Shown here: positions 22,471-32,900 of the stretch, in pieces | How the letters are laid out: every line of letters begins with the position of its first letter | Numbering within the stretch: the stretch's first letter is position 1 | Assembly (NCBI GenBank): GCA_038380795.1 | Contig: CM076262.1 | Location: forward strand, 69,956,629 to 70,020,628 | Direction: 5' to 3' | From: Pyrocephalus nanus | Taxonomy: Eukaryota; Chordata; Aves; Passeriformes; Tyrannidae | DNA length: 64,000 bases | The notes under the pieces: generated by a model | Seen by the model: the letters and a program-made list of their open reading frames with translations, nothing else | Told to the model about the DNA's origin: nothing | Database searches by the model: none | Program-made: the position numbers and the translations under genes

Positions 22471-25400
22471 TGTGAAAGAGGGCCAGTGGTCTTTGATTTG
22501 CAAAACAGCAACACCCAACGTCACACTCTGGCAATTAATTGCTCTGTATTTGCACATGATTAGAGGACCTAAAATACAGGGCATGTGTTGTTGAGGATGC
22601 ACACAGAGCAGCCTTCCTCCCTGTCTGTCTTTGTCAGACCAGCTGGCATGGAAGCGATTTTTAAATGGTTCTCTGTTCACTGGGAATACAAATATGTGTA
22701 TTTTGGACGTTCTTGGAAACCACTGGGGAGATGTGATGTTGCTACACTGAGGTATAACAGGCACAGCAGCCGTTTGTGGTTCACTTTCCCACCACTGCTG
22801 CTGCTCTCCCTCTGTGCCTTCCCTCCTTCTGCGCTCCACTCAAACCACAAACCTGCTGAAGAACAAGAGGCCCAGCTCTATTCCCAGGAAAAATTCATCA
22901 CCTTTCAGGGTTTATTCTTTTATTTAGGGTGGTGTGCTTCTCCCCAGGGGCTGGGCAGTCCCCATTAAGAGAAGAATAGGATATGGGGGCTACTTCCAAA
23001 ATTTCTCGAACAAATTTGCACTCGTTATATGACAAAGGAAAAAACAGCCCAACCTGCTATGGGTACCGGGGAAGGAACCTGTGGTCCTTGGACAGGTCCT
23101 TGGACATCCCTTTTTTAAATTTTTTTTCCCTTTTATTTTATTTTTTTTTTTAAATTCTTTTAGATCCTTGCCAGGATAATTAGTGAGTGACTTCTGTTGA
23201 TAAGCAAGGTGGGGGGCAAGGCTTTGGTTATTTACTGAGGTAATTCAGTAAATTATCTGTGAGGTGAGGTGAGGGCGATCCTAAAACTGGTATTTGCAAT
23301 GGGGTAAAAAGTTTATCAAGAAACAGTCCTACTCCCAGCAGGGAGAGTCAGAGGAAAGGTATTTTCCAAGCTCCTAAAAACCACTGGCACTGTGTCTAAG
23401 AGATCCAGTGGCTCTGTAAGGCTGTTGTGGTGCTTTTCCTGCAATGGTACATCACAGGAGAATGAGAAAGTGCTGCCTGTAGCTGGTAAGGGTGGAAAGC
23501 TCGAGGATGGAGCATCTCAAACAGTTCCCCTGTGCTGAACTCATGGCTGGACTTAACCAGGTGGATGTGGCACCTGTGGTTGCTCAGGTGTGCCTGTCTC
23601 TCCTTGCAGTCACATCAGGTGGTGCACAGACAGAGAGGAAGGACAGGGAGAAGCATCAGCAGCTCAGATCTCGCAGCTCTCCCGTCCATCTGATGGTTCC
23701 TCGGTTGCTCCTGCCATGAGTTTGTCCCCCGGTGTTTTGTTACGTCTTGCCTCTTGTGTTCCTGAGCTGTCTGCCCCTCCTGTTTGTAAGAAAGACACGG
23801 GAAAGTGCGAATATTGGATCTGTACTGAAATCTTAGTCATTTGCTTTAACTCTCTGGTTCAAGCACAGGGTTTGGGAAGGGCTGATGTCTCTCCTGTGCA
23901 GCACCCGGGCTCACAGGCTGCCTGCTCCAAGCAGACACTCACATTTCCACTGTGCTGGGTACCTCAGCTTAGGGAAATCGTTCCCATTTCAATAAATATG
24001 CCGTTTAATTTGTGTATTACAGTGTGTTGAAACCGAGTAACTGTCTTAAAATCAACGCCTGTAATTTGATCCGAGTTTCCTCCACTTTGTACAGCACGAG
24101 AAGTAGCTTTTTTTGATGTTTTTGGTGTGTCTTCAGGTGTTACCTAACACAGAGTTGCCTGATGACTCAACAGAAATGTTACAGTTATTAAATAGGGTGT
24201 ATTTTGTACATATAAAAATGCTGATAGTCCTCAAGCTACCTGGCATTGTTCACTGGAGTCTTTGAGCTGTGCAGCTCACTGGGGCTGTGCTCTGAGTCTC
24301 TTTTAATCTGGCCCAGATCTGAGGTGCTGAAGTAACTTTGGGAACAGTTCTCTTCATATACAGAAATCACGTTTGGGTTGTTTGATTCAGCTTGTTAAAA
24401 GCTCGTGGCTGATTCGTTTGAAGGTGATCAGATGAGTGGGAAGTTAAGGAAAAGCAAAACAAACCAAACCAAAACAAAACCTTTTTTTTTTCTGTTCTAC
24501 TCATCAAACAGCATCACATTTAATGATTTATAATAATTCTGTGTTAGTCACGTTATAGACATCACCAGCCTCAGAGAAGTTTGACTTATTTTGACTTATT
24601 AAACAGCTTTAAATGTAAACCCATGTTTAAGTAAATATAACATACCATGTGCATTTTGATGGTAAGTTCCCTAGGTGACACCTTGAAGAACTGTGATTAT
24701 CTTGCCTCAACCACAGATTTAATCAAATATTTTATATTAATTGTCTACTTATTGTTTCAGAATTTTAGCAAGTACGTATTTTAGTTATGGACAGCAAACT
24801 GAAGTGATATTGCAGGGATAAATTGGATCTAATTGGGGTTTACCAAAGAATCCTGCTGAAGTCTCTTCAGAGAACTCGTGTCCCTCTGGGATATAAGCCA
24901 TTAAATGAAGCTCAGCCTCGCACAGTGTGTGTGAGGTTGGTTTAATTTAAACCCTCCTAGGGGTGGTGACATGAGGGATCTCTCACTCTCAGCAGGGACA
25001 GGCCCAGAATATAAAATCCAGGAGTCTTTGTGGTTGCTGGTGACTCAGCTGAGGATGCCCTTTCCACTAAGTGTTACACGGAGCTTGTGATTGAACGGCT
25101 TTCCCCTGAGAAAACTTTTCGGTGGAATTAATGCTCCTATTTTCACTGGAAGGGTTTTTCTTTGGAAAGTTTTACCTGCTGAAAAAGCTTTAGGTTTTGA
25201 AGAACTTTGAGTTAGTTTTCCATGTGTCAGAAGCCATTTTTGGGTGAAAAATGTCCAACTGCTTCCAATGTGAACTGGGCGTTTTGTTATTTATATTTCC
25301 ACTTTTTAGTGCATTTTAATTGTATTAATTATACCAACCGTCCCTTCCGCTGCGACATGTTAAAAAAATCACAGATTAAATCTTCCTTATTCCTCATCTT

Positions 25401-25605
25401 TTACTGCCATCTACTGACTCTTGGCTGAATGGCCTCATCGTTGGACATTGAATAAATATCTTTGGTCTACTCCACGTAAGAGCTACAAGTTTGGATAAAA
25501 GAGTCATTTTTACTGGCCTTGGAAGGTTTGTTTTCCTTTCCATTTTAAATATTTTTGACTCTCTGTTAGCTTTTCAGCACAGGTGTATCATGCTAAGTTA
25601 TGTGC

Positions 25606-25630
25606 AAAAAAAAAAAAAAAAAAAAAAAAA
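25606..25630 (+). repeat. Poly(A) run
   Basis: Twenty-five consecutive A residues are followed by GGGTTTTATT. No retrocopied coding sequence is recognisable to its left. Confidence 0.85.
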
Positions 25631-25822
25631 GGGTTTTATTTCTGCATGTGATGATGCTCCTGCGAGTTCAGAAATTCCTGGGAAGAATTAATGAAAATTT
25701 TAGCTGTGTAGAATAGGGGAGTGGGATTTGCTTTAATAGGAACTGGCTCACTTTTTTCAGGGGAAGGTGAATTCAGAAAACAGAACCTTTCTTCCTCATG
25801 GAAGAAATATTATTACATTTCT

Positions 25823-25855
25823 ATCCATATTATTATTAATAATAATAATATGGAT
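25823..25855. repeat. Perfect AT-rich palindrome
   Basis: The left arm ATCCATATTATTATTA and its exact reverse complement flank a single central A, giving 16-bp arms with no mismatch. A TTTCTATCCATA string occurs at the left edge and again around 25891-25902, so the hairpin lies within a short direct-repeat context. It could extrude as a cruciform or reflect local TAA slippage and inversion. Confidence 0.85.
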
Positions 25856-27059
25856 ATATAATTTTAATATTATTCTATTATTATTATATTTCTATCCATA
25901 AATAATCAAATAGACTTCACTTATCTGATTTAGAACTCTTATGGTATTGTTTTGCCAGTTCCCAGCATTCCAGATTCACTGGGGTTGGTTTAAATAAGGA
26001 AATACCTGGAACAATGATGAATTTTAGCTTTTCTGAGCTGTTTTTGGTATTTGAGCTTTAAGCAGCACATTTCAAGACCTTTTCAGCGTTAATGCTGCTG
26101 TTTTCAGGTATCTGCTGCTTATGGGTGGCTGCCTTGAACTCGCTGTTTTTTCCACAAGGCATCTCCTGTGACTCAGGATCTGCAGGAACAACCTCACCTG
26201 CAATAAAATAGGACATAAAACGGCCCCATCCAACAAATTCCACGCCGCATGTCCCAGCCTCGGGCAGGCATCTCCTGTCCCACCCAACCTGTGAAAACAG
26301 CAAGTTCCCTGGAAAAGAAATGCATGTGTGTTCAAGGCAGCCACAGATAATCAATAGATGCTCGAGAACAGTGGCATTAATCCCTTTTTGCCTCTGTTCC
26401 CCTCTGCCAGAACGGAGATGATAATCCCAGCTGTCTCTTGGTGCTGGATAAAATGCCCTCATCATGGACACTTAAGGGTAAGAGCCCCGCAGGATCCTGA
26501 AGAAAGAAAGGGATGAATAATTCTGCACCTAATCTGAGGGTTATATAATATGCATTCAATAGGTGCAGATCAAATGAGGAGGATGAAAGGGACTATTGAA
26601 AACCAGCTCGTCTGCTGAAGGAAAAAAAGGCAGGATCCTGTGGGAAGAGGAATATGTGATGGTCTCATCAAGAAATATATAATTATCCCTACACTTAAGG
26701 GGGCTGAGCTTCGAGTTTACAAGTAACCTAATTCCTGGTGTTTCCTAACTTTTCCTTGTTGAACTTTGCAGCTTTGTTATGTTTTGTTGAATGGGTTTCA
26801 GTTCAGCAAGCACCCCCTGCAAGCTCAAGGGCTGCCCATCCCGACAAGTAGGGAGGAAGGCAAAACCACACGGATAAACTGGGGGCTCCTGGACCACAAC
26901 AGCCTTGGTGGAAGAGGATCCAGTCAAGGAATACTCAGAAAAGTTGGACATGCATAGGCCTTGAGGGGATGCATCCACAAGTGCTGAGGGGGAGCTGGCA
27001 GATGTCACTGCCAGTTTTCTATCCCAGTACGTTGCCACAGCTTGTGTGCTGCATTTTAT

Positions 27060-27080
27060 TTTGTTGTTGTTGTTGTTGTT
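27060..27080 (+). repeat. (GTT)n microsatellite
   Basis: About seven uninterrupted TTG/GTT triplets occur in intergenic DNA. Confidence 0.85.
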
Positions 27081-28257
27081 GAATGGTTTTTTCAGTAAAC
27101 TTTAAAATTAACTAACAACTTCACTGAAAAAAAAATCTGACGTGTCAAGTGCATGTCAGTGTCTTGACTGTGCATTTGACTTAACAAAACAAGCCCTCCT
27201 CTCAAAATTCACTTGAAAGACCATCCTCTTCCAAATTTTCATGTACCCTGAAAATCGAAAATGATACAAAGTAATGAAATGAACATCAGTGGACGATTAA
27301 AATCTATGGGACAAAAAGTGTATTTTGTTTCTTGCGTGTACAGTGGGATGCCACGAGGAGAACCATAAAAGAAATAATTTCTGGGCTGTAGAAATTGGTT
27401 TAAGTGGTAGAACTGGGAGTAGTGAAGCCTGTCTGGGTGGAAAACACCCCTGAATTCCATCTGGTGGGAAAGGATGGACACCAGCAGAGGCAAATAAGGA
27501 AAGTGATATGAGGGAGAATGTGCAATAAGGATGGGGTGTGTGTAAACTGCAAAAGAGAGTAAAAATTGTTTCCAAATGCCTTAGAAATCCTTGGGATAAA
27601 TAAAACTCTCTAACATTGTCTTTTCAGTTTCAGAAAGCAGGGCATTACTTTATTTACAGTGCTGGGTGTGGATGTGGCTAACAAAAATACTGCCTTCATG
27701 CAGACACCAGTACATCACTTTTTCACCTACTTTTACATTTCTGTCAAAGAAATTAATGACCGTCAGTTCTAAATTACATAATCCCCTTTCATTAATTAGT
27801 ATTCTATCCACTTCTGGTTATCAATCTCTCATTGCTTATGCTAATTAGCTCATATCTTTAGTCTTTTTAGTATCTTTTTCCGACACAAACACTGAGCTTT
27901 TGTCAGTCTTCATCCTTATCTGCTGGTTCCTTGTAGTCCATGAGTCCTGAGTTCCACATGTCCAGCTTCATCCATACATCTTTCTCTCCTGGGCTTTGTT
28001 TGTTGAAGCATATCCAGGTTAACTTTAACAAAACCTAACAGTTTTAGAACTTTCCCCGAGCTATGTTCTCAGAAAAGTAGTTTATGACAACTTCTTTTGC
28101 TACATGCTGGCTAAAAGTGACGTGAGGCCTAATCGTGATTAATTAAAACAACTAATCGAAAGGTTAACTAAGACCACTAAAAAAATTAGAGAAGTTATCT
28201 CATTTCCAACACTGCAAGAGGGTGTGGATGTAAAGGGGCACACAGGGGGCTGTGATC

Positions 28258-28372
28258 ACACACACAGTCACAGAATATCCGAGCTGGGAGCGACCCACAT
28301 GGATCATCAGTCCCACTCCTGGCCCTGCACAGGACCATGTCCAGGAGTCACACCCTGTGCCCGAGGGCAGCG
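28258..28372 (-). mobile_element. CR1 LINE 3' end, antisense (left arm of inverted pair)
   Basis: The plus strand begins CACAGTCACAGAATATCCGA and continues through TGGATCATCAGTCCCACTCC and CACCCTGTGCCCGAGGGCAG, which is a reversed CR1 3' end. It abuts an oppositely oriented CR1 copy, giving a tail-out inverted arrangement. Confidence 0.82.
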
Positions 28373-28792
28373 AAGATGGGGAAGGGCCTTGATTTGAAGC
28401 CCTTTGAGGACACTGAGGGCACTTGGTGTGTTCAGCTGGAGAAGAGGAGACTGAGGGGAGACCTCCCTGCAGTTCCAGCTTCCTGGGGAGGGGCAGGCCC
28501 TGAGCTCTGCTCTGGGGGGACCAGGGACAGCACCCAGGGAATGGCTGGAGTTGTATCAGTGCAGAGTTAGGTTGGATATTAGAAAAAGGTTCTTCCCCCA
28601 GAGGGTGGTTGGCACTGAACAGGCTCCCCAGGCCAGTGGGCACAGCCCCAAGGCTGCCAGAGCTCCAGGAGGGTTTGGATGATCCTCTGGGGCACAGGGT
28701 GTGACCCTTGGGGATGGTTCTGTGCAGGGCTGAGGGTTTGGCTCGATGATCCCTGGTGGGTCCCTTCCAGCTCAGCATGTTCTGTGACATGT
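28373..28792 (+). mobile_element. CR1 LINE 3' fragment (right arm of inverted pair)
   Basis: This sense CR1 sequence has the CTGGAGAAGAGGAGACTGAG block, TTAGGTTGGATATTAGAAAA, GCTCCCCAGGCCAGTGGGCA, and a 3' end of GTCCCTTCCAGCTCAGCATG followed by TTCTGTGAC. It ends about 70 bases before the minisatellite upstream of YBX3. Confidence 0.9.
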
Positions 28793-28854
28793 CTGACATC
28801 GCGGTGACCAAAACCGCACACAGTGCTCAGGGTGGGGCTGCACCAGCGCAGAGC

Positions 28855-29281
28855 GGGGCATGCCGTGTCGTGTCGTGTCGTGTCCGGGACATGCCGTGTG
28901 GCGCCGTGTCGGGACATGCGGTGTTGGTGTCGGGACGCGCGTGTCGTGTCGGGACATGCGGTGTTGGTGTCGGGACGCGCGTGTCGTGTCGGGACATGCG
29001 GTGCCCTGTCAGGGACATGCAGTGCGGTGCCGTGTCCGGACATGTGGTGTGGTGTCGAGACACTGGGTGCGGTGTGGTGCCGTGTCGGGACACGCGGTGC
29101 CGTGACACGCGGTGTGGTGCTGTATCGTGACAGGCGGTGCCGTGTCGGGACACGCGGCGTGGCGCTGTATCGTGACAGGCGGTGCCGTGTCGGGACATGC
29201 GGTGCCGTGTCGGGACATGCGGTGCCGTGACATGCGGTATGGCGCTGTATCGTGACAGGCGGTGCGGTGTCGAGACACGCC
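28855..29281. repeat. CpG-rich minisatellite upstream of YBX3
   Basis: The array is built from about 20-bp units of the form CCGTGTCGGGACATGCGGTG, with variants in which ACATG is replaced by ACACG, ACGCG or ACAGG. At least seven exact GGGACATGC cores occur. A 40-bp composite unit at 28921-28960 is repeated exactly at 28961-29000. The array is free of stops in several frames on both strands, which produces long spurious open frames. It ends about 180 bases before the YBX3 start codon, inside the same CpG-rich block. Confidence 0.92.
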
Positions 29282-29900
29282 GCAGCGGGAGCGGCCCCGC
29301 TCCCCTCACGCCGCCGGCGCGGCCCCTTTAAATGCTAATGAGGCGGCGCGCGTGCCGGCCCGGCCCTCGCTGACTGTGTTAAAACTTCGGCGGGGCCATT
29401 TTGGGGCCAGTAAGACCCAGCGCGGCCCGAGCCACACGCGCCGCCACCGCCCAGCCGGCACCATGAGCGAGGCGGCGGAGACCAGCGCTGCCAGCACGGC
29501 CGCCGCCACCAGCACCGCCACCCCGGCCGCCGCCAGCACCGCCACCACCACTGCCACCACCACTGCCGCCGCCACCGCCGCGCCCGCCGCCCCGGACGGC
29601 GGTGCCAAGAGCCCCGGCAGCGCCGCCGCGCCGGGCGCGGCTGTGGGCGAGGCGGCCCCCGGCGCTGCCGCCGCCGCCCCCGCCACAACGGCCGCGGCCG
29701 AGACGGAGAAGAAAGTGCTGGGTGAGTGCGGGCTCGGGCGCACCTGTGGGACGGGCGGGGGGGGGGAGGCGGCCGTGCCTCCCGGGCCGGAGCGCCGGGG
29801 CTCGGCGGCGGCCGGGACGGGACAGCGAGGAGGGAGAGAGAGAGGGAGGGACAGCCCCGGGGAGCCTCTGCCCGGCACCTGCCGGCGCTGCCCCGCCTGG
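29282..29900 (+). promoter_or_regulatory. YBX3: YBX3 CpG-island promoter and 5' region
   Basis: Very high G+C and dense CpG surround the YBX3 start codon and continue into intron 1. Visible sites include TTTAAA at 29327-29332, an octamer-like ATGCTAAT at 29332-29339 and GCCATTTTGG at 29395-29404, which fits the YY1 core CCATNTT. The transcription start is not visible directly. The 5'UTR probably begins around 29350-29420, giving a short leader. The site assignments are motif matches only. Confidence 0.72.
29463..29721 (+). CDS. YBX3: YBX3 exon 1, Ala/Thr-rich N-terminus
   Basis: The exon encodes residues 1-86 plus one base. It begins [12 protein letters not shown] and ends AETEKKVL just before the cold-shock domain. 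It is extremely G+C-rich, with GCC and ACC codon runs that are prone to slippage between species. The donor is GTGAGT at 29722. Confidence 0.94.
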
Positions 29901-32900
29901 AAGGGGCTGCTGCGGAACGCTCTGTGTGTGCCTCTCGGTAGTTCTGAGGTCCTGGCACAACTTTTCTGTCCATAAGGAACGCTGTTTTAAACAGTGCTTC
30001 TAGGTTTAGTGGGGTTTGATTGTTTAAGGCTTTTCTGGGAGTTTGCCTTTTTTAATTTTTGTTTGTTTGTTTGTTTTTGGTTTTGTGTGTGTGGTTTTTT
30101 CCCCCCATTTTTTTTTTCTTTTCTCCTTTTTTTCCTAGTTTCTACTTTATTCTCAGTAAAGAGGCCAAAAAAACCCCAGGCTCCCCAGGGCAGTGGCCAC
30201 AGCACCAAGGCCGACAGAGTTAAAGAAGCCTTTGGATGACACCCTCGGGCACATGGTGTGCCTCTTGGGGATGGTCCTGTGCAGGGCTAAGGGTTGGGCT
30301 CGATGCTCCCTGTGGGTCCCTTCCAGCTCAGCAAGTTCTGTGAAAATGCCATGTTGCCATCTCTCAAGCCCAGTGCACAGCAACTGTGGTGTTTTGTGTT
30401 TCTTTTTATATTTGTGATTAAATAAGGTCAACCTGTTGAAAAGGACAAGGCTTGAATCTGTGGAAATAGGGATCTGCTGTTTGTAACTGTGTAACTAACT
30501 CCAGGAGGCTGTTAAAAGCAAAGTTGAAGCTGACCTCACTAAAGAGTGACAGCACCTTCTATTCTGAAGGGAAAGGCTGAGGTCTTCCTGCAGCAGAGAG
30601 AGGAGCCAGGTAAAGGATTTCTCTGGAGTGGAGGTAGGAAGAATTCTGGTGAAACAGAGGTTGGAGGCACTGTCTGTGTGATTTCCCCCGTTACCTGATT
30701 TATCAGTAATTAGCGCACAACGATCGGCACATCCATGGCTGCTTGTTGCCTTAACACGGCTTGTTTCATTTTTGGTAATGTTTTTGTCTTGTCCACTAGT
30801 TGCTATTGGTTGTAGAAGAAGGCGGGGGGGGGGGTGTGGGGTGTGGAAGTGAAGGCACAAATGCTTCTCCCGGACTAGCAGGAAAATGAAAACCACCATG
30901 GGGATGGTTTTGCACAATGGCCCTATTGCTACCACGCTTTTTAGTAGGAATTGTGAGGAAAATGATCACTGATAGTGCTAATTGAAATGGCCTTGCCTTA
31001 AAGCCCACCTCAAACGTCCCTGCTAATGGTCGTGTAATTATGTTCCCTTAAGTCTTTTGCAAAGATCTCCTTAGAAGCAAATGCCCAGGGCGTCCAAATG
31101 TCTGACTTCTAGGAATAGGGATAAGGGTTACTCAACTCTCTCCGTTCTGCTGGTCACAGGAAGCTTTGGCTTTCCTTGTTAAAAGGCTATTTTGTCACGG
31201 GTGGGAGTGGCTGACGATTGTTTCCTCTGATAGCTTCAGAGTACGGCATCTTGTAGCAATATGTGGGCTTCCACTGGTGGGACGGACGTCATCACATCAA
31301 CCCCCTTCACTGACTCATCACTTTAACTCCTTGCCTGTGTTTTCCTCTGGGCTTGTTCTCCTCCTTGCCCGAGACTTCCCCTTTGGGACAGCTCAGGCTT
31401 TCCAGTGGCTGTGCCATGGCCACGTGGATGTTCGGAGTCGGGCTGTCGTCTGAGGTTCTTTGGCCCCACGATGATACTTAGGGAAGGCTGTAAGACTGAT
31501 GTCTGTAGGGAATAGCATTTTCTCAGTACTCACCCCTGTTTTCTGGCAACTCGTGCAAAAGTTGCTCTGAAATGGTGAGCACACAAAAGGGAGTTATAAC
31601 CACCCCTCATTCCCCCAGCTCCCTGACTCCTCGGAGGGGTTTTGCCATGCTTCCTAAGCTTCTCCTCCTCTTCCTAATCTGATTGAAATAGGCCGACAGA
31701 TTCAAAAGCTGTTCTGCAGGGGAGGGAAAGGATGATGTTGAGGGAATCAGTGGTATTAGCACTGTTTCTTAAAGCAGCTAAAACCTGCCATTGGCACCTG
31801 TTTCTGTGCTTACCCCCTCCTCCTCTTGAGTCAGTGCAGAGCCTTTGTGGTAGCAGAAAGCATCTCTATGTAGTGATGTCCCTAAAAATACTGATGCTGA
31901 AGATTGTTACTGAGTCAGTGTTAGGCAGTGAAACTTAGGGGTTCCTTATCTCTGTAAACAAGAATTCTTGGGAATGGATGTTGTGCTGGGCAGAGCCCTT
32001 TTTTTCCTGGGTGATGTCTCAGTCTTAACATGACTTTGCTTCTTCTAATTAAGAACATTTTTCTGCAAAAAAGCATATTAAAGGAGACTGAAAACTTCAC
32101 TTCTAAAAATGGGATGAGAAGAGGCCTGTTGTTGGAAGTAATAACAGCAGCAGTACTGCAATGGGCTGCTGGTAAAACATTCTCATTTGAGGTCTGTGTT
32201 CAGAAGGGTGTATGAGAATGGCCAGACTTTGTGGGACTAAAGGTCTGGCTGGCTCTGTCATCTGGTCTGGGCATTTAGGGAAGAATGCAGGCATAGAGAG
32301 GATGAAGGTGACAATTTACAGTGGGTTCTTGCCTCTAGCAGAGTGGCTTAGACTTCTGGAGATTCTCTAGACTTGTTTCCCCTTTAATTGTCTCTTAAGT
32401 TCCTGCCACCCCCAAAATGTAGATAGAAGGTTTTTAGCAAGCAGTCATCTGTAGATGACGAGATCCTTTCCAAATAAGTGCTACGTAGATTGCTTAGATA
32501 TTTGTGCTCAAGCTGTGTTAACAACTAACAGCTCTTAAACTGTAGAGGCCAAACCTCTCCTTTCAGCAGAGGTCTGAAAAGTACAAGTTTGTGGTGTCCA
32601 CCCAGTTGCTGAGAGGGAAGGAGGGGTTGAACTGCCTCCATCACTGCTGAGTTCCTCCCACACATTCCTATAAGTTGGAGGAACAGGTTTTGCCAGATCC
32701 TATAAGACACTGCAGAATGGCTTCTAAGCAGATGCTGTTTCAGTGTTGAGACAGGAGTTTGTCTTGATCCTGGAAGTCAGGGAACATCAAGTTGGACAGT
32801 TGGTAGCTGACTAGCTGTAGCTGGTCTCTAGAAGCAGGAATCACAGATCTCTGGAAGCAGGAATATTAAAAAAAGTCTTCTGGTGTCTTATTTGGTTAGA

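Larger units (their letters stand above)
17421..28257. other. Intergenic region between PACSIN2 and YBX3
   Basis: No exon-like frame with splice sites or a recognisable domain was seen. The region holds three CR1 fragments (18.9, 19.6 and 22.3 kb), simple A, T, GTT and TAA repeats, and an AT-rich perfect palindrome near 25.84 kb. Longer PACSIN2 3'UTR forms might use the left end. Confidence 0.65.

Noticed and set aside
17599..25630. Poly(A) runs as tails of processed retrocopies
   Set aside because: No intronless coding sequence or flanking target-site duplication could be recognised beside the runs at 17.6 and 25.6 kb.
26058..26471. 137-codon minus-strand frame in the PACSIN2-YBX3 spacer
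   Set aside because: No recognisable family and no convincing promoter or splice context; the length is within chance in 64 kb of six frames.
28200..28811. 203-codon minus-strand frame
   Set aside because: It crosses the junction of two oppositely oriented CR1 fragments, so it is chimeric repeat sequence, not a gene.
28823..29309. Long open frames on both strands (80-160 codons) through 28.8-29.3 kb
   Set aside because: They arise because the roughly 20-bp minisatellite unit lacks stop codons in several frames. The peptides are just translated repeats, with no splice or family support.
29306..29973. Antisense frames of about 190-210 codons opposite YBX3 exon 1
   Set aside because: They mirror the Ala/Thr codon runs of YBX3 exon 1; the composition alone keeps them open.
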